From: Bacillota bacterium
GTDB lineage: Bacteria; Bacillota; Clostridia; Christensenellales; UBA1242
Length of the DNA: 13,575 bases
Assembly (NCBI GenBank): GCA_009780625.1
Contig: WQZR01000021.1
Location: 1 to 13,575, forward strand
Reading direction: 5' to 3'
Shown: one piece after another, positions 1 to 5,951 of the stretch
How positions within the stretch are numbered: the first letter of the stretch is position 1
Layout: each line of letters opens with the position of its first letter
Notes under the pieces: model-generated
Databases searched by the model: none
What the model was told of the DNA's origin: nothing
Seen by the model: only the letters and a program-made list of their open reading frames with translations
Position numbers and translations under genes: made by a program

Positions 1-380
1 TCTAGCTTCTTTTCCGGGCGTATAAGCGCACATGCAATCAAAATCCCGCTTAATTGGTCGATTGTGCATAGAACTTTTTCCATATAATGAACTGGCTCAA
101 CATCGGTGCAAATTTCATATCCATGGCTTTGAACAGACCTAATAAAAGCGTCGTCAAACCCTTCAGATTTTAGAATCTCCACAGACTTCTCTAGATGACT
201 ATCTGGGTACAGTTCATAGTCAATATCGTGAAGCAAACCAACCACTGCCCAGTGCTCTTCGTTCTCTCCAGCAAGCTTTGCAAATTGCCTCATGCAAGCC
301 GCCACCGCAATGCTGTGCTTGATTAAATTTGGTTTTGTCATATATTTTTTTAATATCTCTAGTGCTTTTTCTTGTGTCAT
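1..380 (-). CDS. HD-domain hydrolase, partial (3' end beyond window)
   Basis: This reading frame starts at ATG 380-378 and runs off the left edge after 126 codons. It has the HD metal-phosphohydrolase pattern: His22, the His51-Asp52 pair in a GLLHDID context, His86 in an SHGY context and Asp108 in TIDQLSG. The stretch ending in ALIRPEKK resembles the small HD proteins of about 185 residues found in Clostridia, so roughly 60 residues are probably missing. The family hydrolyses phosphate mono- or diesters, but the substrate cannot be told from sequence. The gene begins one base after the TAA of the S51-like gene and is preceded by AAGGAG seven bases before the ATG, so it is the second cistron of that operon. 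It is the clearest case here of an operon-internal gene using a Shine-Dalgarno. Confidence 0.85.
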   Translation of the reverse strand, partial: MTQEKALEILKKYMTKPNLIKHSIAVAACMRQFAKLAGENEEHWAVVGLLHDIDYELYPDSHLEKSVEILKSEGFDDAFIRSVQSHGYEICTDVEPVHYMEKVLCTIDQLSGILIACALIRPEKKL

Positions 381-381
381 T

Positions 382-1026
382 TTATTTCTCCTTAAAAACG
401 ATTATATCGCCGATATATGTTGTTTTGTTGTCTTCCACATGAATTAGGGAAGCATCTGGAATTGCTGTGATGTCTGTTTTGTGTTTTTTTATAAACTGCT
501 GCATTTCTTTAAGTCTTTTGTTTTCATAGCAAAAATGCGGCTCTATTGAAAAAAAAACTCTGCCTAAACCTTCGTATGAGATAGGTTCGTTAAAGTCAGC
601 ATCACTTGTAAGAAGTGCATATTTTGAGAGGTTAATTCCACCTGCGCAAAGCCCAATAACCAAATCTGCTTTTCTAAGTATGTTTTCTAGTTTATATTTT
701 CTGATGATTTCCATTTGAGCAAGTGGGTTTCCACCAGTCAAAAACCAAACAGCGTTTTTATTTGTAAGGTTTGGTTTTCCGCTGTCCAGTGTAATTCTTT
801 GAATGCTGTTAAAAGAAATGTTTGCTTTTTTAAAGCACTTAATAATATTGTTAAACACCATGTCAAAGTCATATCTACCATCTTCAAAAGGGGCATCAAC
901 ATAAATTAGGTCTAAACCATTTAAATTCCAGGTCGCCAGAACTGCTTCCATCGGCTTAATAAAACTGATTTCCCCGTCCGAAAATATGTTGCAGCCTTCT
1001 GTGTTTGAGAAAATTATTGTTTTCAT
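382..1026 (-). CDS. Peptidase S51 (dipeptidase E)-like protein with Cys at the nucleophile position
   Basis: The 214-aa length fits the small cytoplasmic S51 / class-I-glutamine-amidotransferase-like fold. Visible landmarks are WFLTGGN near residues 94-100, the nucleophile elbow GLCAGG around Cys127, and EPHF with His164. In dipeptidase E (PepE) the elbow is G-x-S-A-G with a catalytic Ser, and the His lies in a PH motif about 37 residues later, which matches the spacing here. The Ser-to-Cys exchange is the odd feature. The protein could be a cysteine-dependent hydrolase, an amidotransferase-like enzyme, or inactive as a peptidase. It is the first gene of a minus-strand operon with the HD protein and is divergent from nifJ. 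The start is ATG 1026-1024, only 6 nt after a TATACT -10 box, so the mRNA is predicted to be leaderless. Fold assignment is fairly sure; the substrate is unknown. Confidence 0.8.
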   Translation of the reverse strand: MKTIIFSNTEGCNIFSDGEISFIKPMEAVLATWNLNGLDLIYVDAPFEDGRYDFDMVFNNIIKCFKKANISFNSIQRITLDSGKPNLTNKNAVWFLTGGNPLAQMEIIRKYKLENILRKADLVIGLCAGGINLSKYALLTSDADFNEPISYEGLGRVFFSIEPHFCYENKRLKEMQQFIKKHKTDITAIPDASLIHVEDNKTTYIGDIIVFKEK

Positions 1027-1032
1027 GGCTCT

Positions 1033-1041
1033 AGTATAACA
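1033..1041 (-). promoter_or_regulatory. Extended -10 promoter of the S51/HD operon (leaderless)
   Basis: Read on the minus strand this is TGT-TATACT, an extended -10 element with the hexamer at 1033-1038. Six bases separate it from the ATG, so transcription should start at the A of the start codon. No good -35 is visible at 16-18 bp, which is tolerated for extended -10 promoters. Confidence 0.65.
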
Positions 1042-1059
1042 TACCCCCAGAGTTTAATT

Positions 1060-1087
1060 TTGAAAATTATTAAAAGCGTTATATACT
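1060..1087 (+). promoter_or_regulatory. nifJ promoter
   Basis: The -35 is TTGAAA (1060-1065), the spacer is 16 bp and the -10 is TATACT (1082-1087). The predicted start near 1094 gives a leader of about 32 nt containing GGGGGAAGTGG upstream of the ATG at 1126, a G-rich but non-canonical ribosome binding site. The -35 sits in a small perfect palindrome, AATTTT-G-AAAATT (1056-1068). Confidence 0.7.
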
Positions 1088-1125
1088 CAAGTCATTACAC
1101 AATACGGGGGAAGTGGAAACATATT

Positions 1126-4100
1126 ATGAAGAAATTAATTATAGACGGAAACACAGCTGCATCACTCGGAGCATATGCACTAAGCGAAATGGCAGCAATT
1201 TATCCAATCACACCATCGAGCACAATGGCAGAAAATTGCAGCGAATGGGCTGAAGAAGGAAAACTAAACATTTTTGGCAAACCTATGAAGGTTATTGAAA
1301 TGCAATCTGAAGCAGGGGCAGCAGGGGCGCTTCATGGAATGGTTAGTGCTGGAGCACTTGCAACAACTTTTACAGCAAGCCAAGGTCTGTTGTTGATGAT
1401 TCCAAATATGTATAAACTGGCGGGCGAGCTTTGGCCATGCGTTATTCATGTAAGCGCAAGGACAGTGGCAACGCACGCTCTTTCTATTTTTGGAGACCAT
1501 GGCGATATATACGCTTGTCGTCAAACTGGTTTTACAATGCTTTGTTCTTCCACAGTTCAGCAGTGCTACGACCACGCAGTGATTGCACACCTGCTTGCTC
1601 TAGAAACAAGCGTGCCGGTTCTTCACTTCTTCGATGGATTTAGAACAAGCCACGAAATCAACGAATGCGAAATTCTCTCAAACGAGCAGATTGAGAAACT
1701 TGTTGACAAAGAATCTCTTGCAAGATTTAGAGCAAGAGCCCTAGACCCAAAAAACCCAGTTTGCCAAGGAACAACGCAAAACCCAGACATCTTCTTTCAA
1801 AACAGGGAAGCTTGCAACTTATATTATGGAATGGTTCCTGCAAAACTTGAAGAAATCTATAAGAGATTTGAAAAACTTACAGGCAGAAGATATAGTGCAG
1901 TTGAAGCATATGGAAACCCAAAAGCAAAAACCGTAAGCGTTGCAATGGGAAGCGCAACACGCACACTTAAGAAAGTTGCAGAAAAAGAAGGGCACTATGC
2001 AATCTCTCTAAACTGCTATAGACCTTTTCCAACACAAGAGATTTTGGATGTGTTGCCTAAGAAGTTTGAAAAACTTATTGTGTTTGACAGAACAAAAGAA
2101 CCAAATGCAATGGGCGAGCCATTATATACGGAAGTGAATGCAATTCTAAACAACTCTGGTCATAAGGGCGAAGTTGTTGGAGTTAAATATGGCTTAGGCG
2201 GCAAAGACTTCAAACCTTCTCATGCCAAAGCAGTTTTTGACAACACAAGAAGTGGAACACGCTTCACAATCGGAATTGAAGACGATGTGACACATCTAAG
2301 CATTCCTGCAGACAAAAGTTATGCAATGGGCGATGGCTCGGTTTCTGCAAAGTTCTTTGGACTTGGAAGCGACGGAACTGTTTCTGCAAACAAAAACACA
2401 ATCAAGATTATTGGAGAAAAAACAACAAACCACGTTCAAGCATATTTTGAGTACGACAGCAAGAAGTCTGGAAGCATCACAACAAGCCACCTTCGTTTTG
2501 GACCAAAGCCAATAGACTCGCCATATCTAACAACATTTGCAAGTTTCATTGGTTGCCACAACGCAAGTTTTGTTCATAAGATTGAATTGATTGACAACCT
2601 AAGACCAGGCGGAATTTTTGTTTTAAACACCTGCGAAAAAGACATGAGCGCATTCCTGCCAGACAGCCTTAAACAAAAGCTGATGAAGAAGGAAGCAACT
2701 TTCTATACAATTGATGCATTTGGGCTTGCTCAAAAACTTGGGCTTGGAAACCGCATAAACGTTGTTATGCAATCTGTGTTTTTCAAACTTATGGAGTTGA
2801 TGCCTTATGAAGAAGCAAAACAAGCAATGAAAGACTATGCAACAAAAACATATGGCAAAAAAGGTGAGGTAGTTGTTCTTGCAAACCACAGAGCGGTTGA
2901 CGAGGCAGTTGAGCATCTAGTTAAAATAGATGTAAATTCTTTAAGCCTTTCTGCACCAAAAGTTGAAGAAGAAAAGTCAGCATATCACAAAATGTTTGTT
3001 CAACCAATTTCAACTCTTCAAGGTGAGAGTTTGAAAGTTTCTGCGTTTTCTGCAGATGGAAGAGTTCCAACAGGAACAACAGAAGAAGAGAAAAGAAACA
3101 TTGCTGAAAAGCTTCCAAGATTTATTGAAAAGAACTGCATTCACTGCAATCAGTGCAGTGTTGTTTGCCCTCACGCAACAATTAGACCAATGATGGTTGA
3201 AGGCAAGGAAAAGTTGCAAATCTTCCCAGAAGACTGCACAGGCTGCTCTAGTTGCGCAAACGTTTGCCCAGCAAGAGAAAAAGCACTTGTGATGGTTCCA
3301 AAGGCTGAGATTTTTGCAGAAGAAAAAGCGAACCTAAAAAAGGCAACTCCGTGCCAAATGCCAGAGGGTGCTCTGAATATCAAAACAAGTCAATACCTCG
3401 AACCACTTTTCGAGTTCAATGGTGCTTGCGCTGGTTGTGGAGAAACTCCATATATCAAACTTCTGACACAACTATTCGGAAAAGATTTGATTATTGCAAA
3501 CGCAACAGGTTGCACAAGCATATATGGCGGAAACGCACCAACATGTCCATACAGCAAAAACAAAGACGGACACGGTCCAGCATGGGCGAACTCTTTATTT
3601 GAAGACAACGCAGAGTTTGGGCTAGGTATTTATCTAGCAGACAAAGCAAGCGGAAAGAATTCTAAGGTTTGGATTATCGGTGGCGACGGTTGGGCATATG
3701 ACATCGGCTTTGGTGGGCTAGACCATGTGCTTTCAAGTGGCGAGAATGTGAAAGTTCTTGTTTTAGATACAGAAGTGTATTCAAACACTGGTGGACAAGC
3801 AAGCAAAGCAACAAGCCTTGGTGCAACTGCAAAGTTTGCAGATGCAGGGAAGAAGACAACAAAAAAACGTCTTGGCGAAATGATGTTGACATATGGCAAC
3901 GTGTTTGTTGCAGAAGTTGCAATTGGTGCAAACATGGCACACACACTGAATGTGTTTAAAGAAGCACAAGAATATGACGGGCCGGCGTTGATTATTGCTT
4001 ATGCAACATGCATAAACCAAGGGCTTGATATGTCGCAAGGAATGAAACAAATGAAACGTGCATTTGATGCGGGCTATCTAAACTTATATACATACAACCC

Positions 4101-4272
4101 AAGTGCAGCGAAGAAGTTTAAACTTCTAGGAAAAGAACCAGATGGAACGCTTAAAGAATTTCTGAAGAGTGAAGTGCGTTTCAAAAAAGCAAGCGAAGAA
4201 ACATTAGCCGAAGCAGAAAGAACAGCGCAGGCAAGATACGCACGACTGAAAAAGTTTGAAGAACTGTTATAG
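1126..4272 (+). CDS. nifJ: Pyruvate:ferredoxin (flavodoxin) oxidoreductase, single-chain
   Basis: This cytoplasmic enzyme oxidises pyruvate with CoA to acetyl-CoA and CO2 and reduces ferredoxin, a central step of anaerobic fermentation. The 1048-aa chain has the full domain order. The N-terminal pyrophosphate/pyruvate domain includes YPITPSS, EMQSEAGAAGA and FTASQGLLLMIPNMYK. The gamma-type domain follows, with FGLGSDGTV and HLRFG. Next is a two-cluster ferredoxin domain with CxxCxxCxxxCP motifs from about residues 671 and 704. The C-terminal TPP domain has CAGCGE near 768, NATGC, GGDGWAYDIG near 853 and DTEVYSNTGGQ. The Cys ligands of the proximal cluster (CAGC, ATGC, ATCI) are all present. 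It is shorter than the roughly 1170-1230 aa usual for the family. Two insertions look reduced: the linker between the two ferredoxin motifs and the helical insert before the TPP GDG motif. The start at 1126 is chosen because an in-frame ATG at 1060 lies on the -35 box and MKKLIIDGN matches the family N-terminus. The stop is TAG. Confidence 0.96.
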   Translation: MKKLIIDGNTAASLGAYALSEMAAIYPITPSSTMAENCSEWAEEGKLNIFGKPMKVIEMQSEAGAAGALHGMVSAGALATTFTASQGLLLMIPNMYKLAGELWPCVIHVSARTVATHALSIFGDHGDIYACRQTGFTMLCSSTVQQCYDHAVIAHLLALETSVPVLHFFDGFRTSHEINECEILSNEQIEKLVDKESLARFRARALDPKNPVCQGTTQNPDIFFQNREACNLYYGMVPAKLEEIYKRFEKLTGRRYSAVEAYGNPKAKTVSVAMGSATRTLKKVAEKEGHYAISLNCYRPFPTQEILDVLPKKFEKLIVFDRTKEPNAMGEPLYTEVNAILNNSGHKGEVVGVKYGLGGKDFKPSHAKAVFDNTRSGTRFTIGIEDDVTHLSIPADKSYAMGDGSVSAKFFGLGSDGTVSANKNTIKIIGEKTTNHVQAYFEYDSKKSGSITTSHLRFGPKPIDSPYLTTFASFIGCHNASFVHKIELIDNLRPGGIFVLNTCEKDMSAFLPDSLKQKLMKKEATFYTIDAFGLAQKLGLGNRINVVMQSVFFKLMELMPYEEAKQAMKDYATKTYGKKGEVVVLANHRAVDEAVEHLVKIDVNSLSLSAPKVEEEKSAYHKMFVQPISTLQGESLKVSAFSADGRVPTGTTEEEKRNIAEKLPRFIEKNCIHCNQCSVVCPHATIRPMMVEGKEKLQIFPEDCTGCSSCANVCPAREKALVMVPKAEIFAEEKANLKKATPCQMPEGALNIKTSQYLEPLFEFNGACAGCGETPYIKLLTQLFGKDLIIANATGCTSIYGGNAPTCPYSKNKDGHGPAWANSLFEDNAEFGLGIYLADKASGKNSKVWIIGGDGWAYDIGFGGLDHVLSSGENVKVLVLDTEVYSNTGGQASKATSLGATAKFADAGKKTTKKRLGEMMLTYGNVFVAEVAIGANMAHTLNVFKEAQEYDGPALIIAYATCINQGLDMSQGMKQMKRAFDAGYLNLYTYNPSAAKKFKLLGKEPDGTLKEFLKSEVRFKKASEETLAEAERTAQARYARLKKFEELL

Positions 4273-4279
4273 TTCTATC

Positions 4280-4308
4280 TTTACAAAAGAGTTTGCGAGT
4301 GATAGAAT
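4280..4308 (+). promoter_or_regulatory. Promoter of the 230-aa gene (leaderless)
   Basis: The -35 is TTTACA (4280-4285), followed by a 17-bp spacer and an extended -10, TGA-TAGAAT (hexamer 4303-4308). Six bases separate the -10 from the ATG at 4315, so transcription is predicted to begin on the start codon. No terminator is visible in the 42 bp after nifJ, so read-through from nifJ could also supply transcript. Confidence 0.7.
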
Positions 4309-4314
4309 GATGCT

Positions 4315-5007
4315 ATGGGATTTTGGGAAAAGATGAAAAAAGTTGATGATTTAAAACCAGGGCAGTTTTCGCTTGAAATAACAGGCATTCCGACAACTGA
4401 AGAACTTCAGGCGATTATTAATTTTGTTAAAAAAGTTCATAACCATATTGGTTTTTCAGATGCAGAAATTGAAAAAGAGTTTTTGCACTATTCTTGCACT
4501 TCACTTGCAGGAATGATTTTCTCGATATACAAAGGAAAGAAGAACGCAGAAGGAATCGACTGTGTTGAGATTTGCACTCCATACGTAAGAATGGACGACG
4601 AGTTTTGTTCTCACTATGCTGTGCGTCTAAACAACACAGAACCGATGTATTATTTTGATATTTCGGGAAAACAAACAGAACACGAAATAAAAGACAAGAT
4701 GGTGAAGCGTTGGGTTGCGATTTTAAAAAATGAAACATATGGCGAACTTCCAAAAGATTATGATGCGCTATATGCGTTGACAGGTGTGGATGTTCAAAAC
4801 AACTATGGCTGTGGCTGTTCATCAGCTTTGACATATATCAGAAATAACATCAAGATTGTGCCAACTGCAAAAGTAAGACCGCAAACAAACATACAAGCAG
4901 CAAGAACACTTCTTGAGGTAAACCGCCAAAAGCCGATTGCAAAACAACCAATAAAAAGACCAACAAAAAACACCACAGTTGTTCCGGGTGCTTTCGATGC
5001 AACATAG
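4315..5007 (+). CDS. Hypothetical protein, 230 aa, Cys-containing with basic C-terminal tail
   Basis: I do not recognise this family. It looks soluble, with no signal peptide or membrane segment. Six cysteines are spread through it (61, 83, 87, 98, 166, 168), including a CGC pair in NYGCGCSS, which could suit metal binding but forms no classic cluster motif. From about residue 185 the chain turns basic and rich in Pro, Gln and Lys, and is probably disordered. The gene follows nifJ by 42 bp but carries its own promoter. No Shine-Dalgarno precedes the ATG, in keeping with a leaderless start. Codon use resembles nifJ. Its TAG stop ends only two bases before the 3' end of the opposing tRNA-Arg gene, so its transcript probably runs antisense into the tRNA. 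The coding call is supported by an undisturbed frame and the good promoter; function is unknown. Confidence 0.8.
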   Translation: MGFWEKMKKVDDLKPGQFSLEITGIPTTEELQAIINFVKKVHNHIGFSDAEIEKEFLHYSCTSLAGMIFSIYKGKKNAEGIDCVEICTPYVRMDDEFCSHYAVRLNNTEPMYYFDISGKQTEHEIKDKMVKRWVAILKNETYGELPKDYDALYALTGVDVQNNYGCGCSSALTYIRNNIKIVPTAKVRPQTNIQAARTLLEVNRQKPIAKQPIKRPTKNTTVVPGAFDAT

Positions 5008-5009
5008 TC

Positions 5010-5084
5010 TGGTGCAAGCCTCGGGAATCGAACCCGAAACAAGAACTTAGGAGGTTCCCGTTATATCCGTTTAACTAGGCCTGC
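5010..5084 (-). tRNA. tRNA-Arg (anticodon CCT)
   Basis: A complete 75-nt cloverleaf with an encoded CCA can be folded by eye on the minus strand. The acceptor stem GCAGGCC pairs with GGCTTGC (one G-T). The D stem is GTTA/TAAC with GG in its loop. The anticodon stem is GGAAC/GTTCT around the loop CTCCTAA. The variable region is 4 nt, and the T stem TCGGG/CCCGA encloses TTCGATT. Anticodon CCT reads AGG. The discriminator base is A. The 5' end overlaps the last 10 bases of the GNAT-like CDS, including its TAG stop, and the 3' end is two bases from the convergent 230-aa gene. There is almost no room for separate control signals. Confidence 0.97.
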
Positions 5085-5698
5085 ATATCGTGTGTGGGCT
5101 TTTTTATAACCAACGATTTGTCTACTATTTTAACACCATCTTTCTCATAATAAGATGTAAAAACAGTGCCTTTAGGAAACACTTTTGTTTCACGCCAAGT
5201 TTTATGGCCTTCTGTTTTTGTGATATTGTCAAACCCTAGCGCAGTGTAGAGCTTTTCTTGTCTTTCTTTATTCTTTGCAATATAGTCAGCTCCATACTCA
5301 TAGGCAATTTCCACTCTTTCGTTTACATAATCAAACGTATAACCTGCACGGGTTGGGTCTGCTTTTAAATCAAATTTCAGAGCGTGAAAACTTGAAGAAA
5401 ATTCCATAGCTAGAGCCAGAAGAAGTTTGCTTAAACCTTTTTGTTTAACAACATCGTATATATGAATATTGTCAACATAGCCATTTATTGGAGTTTGGTT
5501 TTTTTCGAAATTGATATCACATTTGCCAACTTGTTTGTGGTCGCTTGTATATAAATATGCCAAAACTCCATTGTTGCCACCATTTAAGGTGACCATAAAA
5601 AACTCACCAGTTTTGGCTTCAACGATAACCTTTCTAGAGCAATGCTTTGAAAACTCAGCATCGTTATATAGTGATTGGATTTCAGAGAATGTTGACAT
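5075..5698 (-). CDS. GNAT-like N-acetyltransferase, 207 aa
   Basis: The protein resembles GNAT acyl-CoA N-acetyltransferases. A beta strand (YVDNIHIYDVV, residues 74-84) leads into a loop-helix, KQKGLSKLLLALAMEF (85-100), as in the acetyl-CoA pyrophosphate-binding motif. The block KLYTALGF (149-156) is like the GNAT C-terminal signature. The acceptor substrate is unknown. I start it at ATG 5698-5696 instead of an in-frame GTG at 5713. The GTG would be overlapped by the -10 element, while the ATG lies 5 nt after that element and is predicted leaderless. The last codons, Gln-Ala-stop, lie inside the tRNA-Arg gene, and the TAG stop is at the junction of the tRNA acceptor and D regions. Upstream is the 50-aa microprotein gene, whose 3' end contains this gene's promoter. 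The family call is moderately secure. Confidence 0.75.
   Translation of the reverse strand: MSTFSEIQSLYNDAEFSKHCSRKVIVEAKTGEFFMVTLNGGNNGVLAYLYTSDHKQVGKCDINFEKNQTPINGYVDNIHIYDVVKQKGLSKLLLALAMEFSSSFHALKFDLKADPTRAGYTFDYVNERVEIAYEYGADYIAKNKERQEKLYTALGFDNITKTEGHKTWRETKVFPKGTVFTSYYEKDGVKIVDKSLVIKKPTHDMQA
5103..5108 (-). promoter_or_regulatory. Possible internal -10 for the tRNA-Arg gene
   Basis: TATAAA on the minus strand, inside the end of the GNAT-like CDS, would start transcription about 10 nt before the tRNA. No convincing -35 lies at the right distance, so this is only a candidate. Without it the tRNA depends on transcripts coming through the upstream genes. Confidence 0.25.
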
Positions 5699-5703
5699 GG
5701 GGA

Positions 5704-5732
5704 ATTGTATCACTTTTATAGTTCTGGTTCAA
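5704..5732 (-). promoter_or_regulatory. Promoter of the GNAT-like gene (leaderless)
   Basis: On the minus strand: -35 TTGAAC (5727-5732), 17-bp spacer, extended -10 TGA-TACAAT (hexamer 5704-5709), then 5 nt to the ATG. Most of the promoter lies within the 3' end of the 50-aa ORF. The predicted start falls at the start codon. Confidence 0.65.
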
Positions 5733-5868
5733 TAGGCTTTTTATGTTTTCTGTTGCGATATTCTGTTTTTGTTTTATCTGGTTCAATGCGAGTAAAAGGC
5801 TTAACTTTGCCAAAGTCTTTTCTTTCCTTAGGTTCTCTAACTGTAATCACAATTTTCTTGTTCTTCAT
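5716..5868 (-). CDS. Small basic protein, 50 aa, unrecognised
   Basis: An ATG at 5868-5866 opens a 50-codon frame ending in TAA. The product begins MKNKKIVITVREPKER and ends KKPIEPEL. It is rich in Lys, Arg, Glu and Pro with a pI well above neutral, no membrane segment and no Cys. It may bind nucleic acid or ribosomes, but nothing in the sequence identifies a role. The case for a real gene is the upstream element: a perfect extended -10, TGG-TATAAT, sits exactly 6 nt before the ATG, the same geometry as several clear genes in this window. It fills what would otherwise be a gap of about 240 bp and precedes the GNAT-like gene on the same strand, 17 nt away. It could be chance, but promoter and frame agree well. 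Confidence 0.65.
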   Translation of the reverse strand: MKNKKIVITVREPKERKDFGKVKPFTRIEPDKTKTEYRNRKHKKPIEPEL

Positions 5869-5874
5869 GCCTTA

Positions 5875-5883
5875 ATTATACCA
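5875..5883 (-). promoter_or_regulatory. Extended -10 promoter of the 50-aa gene (leaderless)
   Basis: Read on the minus strand: TGG-TATAAT, a consensus extended -10 (hexamer 5875-5880). Six bases lie between it and the ATG, which predicts transcription starting on the A of ATG. It is divergent from the lipoprotein promoter 54 bp away. Confidence 0.7.
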
Positions 5884-5901
5884 CCTAGAGTTTTAATCAT
5901 A

Positions 5902-5929
5902 TAGCAAATTTATTTTTATAAATTCGCTA
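5902..5929. repeat. Inverted repeat between divergent promoters (operator candidate)
   Basis: Twelve-base arms (TAGCAAATTTAT at 5902-5913 and ATAAATTCGCTA at 5918-5929) are complementary except for one A-C mismatch, around a TTTT centre. The repeat covers the -35 zone of the lipoprotein promoter and abuts that of the 50-aa gene, a usual place for a dimeric repressor. It is AT-rich, so chance or a weak hairpin remains possible. Confidence 0.4.
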
Positions 5930-5936
5930 AGTAGGT

Positions 5937-5942
5937 TATAAT
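5937..5942 (+). promoter_or_regulatory. -10 box of the parvulin-like lipoprotein gene
   Basis: A perfect TATAAT ends 9 nt before the ATG at 5952, which leaves a predicted leader of about 3 nt and no room for a Shine-Dalgarno. The -35 at 17 bp is only TTTTAT. Confidence 0.6.
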
Positions 5943-5951
5943 AGTAAAATC

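Noticed and set aside
1060..1125. Upstream in-frame ATG that would add 22 residues to PFOR
   Set aside because: It overlaps the promoter -35 and -10 boxes, and the added residues do not match the family N-terminus; 1126 is the better start.
3630..4050. Three overlapping minus-strand frames opposite nifJ
   Set aside because: They are shadows of a strongly conserved coding region and show no family motif, promoter or SD.
4962..4990. Possible terminator for the tRNA (CACC/GGTG then a T-run on the minus strand)
   Set aside because: Only about four pairs with a 12-nt loop, inside the opposing CDS; too weak to call.
4803..5042. Minus-strand frame with hydrophobic content over the end of the 230-aa gene and the tRNA
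   Set aside because: It reads through the tRNA-Arg gene and is antisense to a better-supported CDS; no start signal is visible.
5699..5713. GTG start five codons upstream of the GNAT-like ATG
   Set aside because: The extended -10 element overlaps these codons, so they would not be in the transcript from that promoter.
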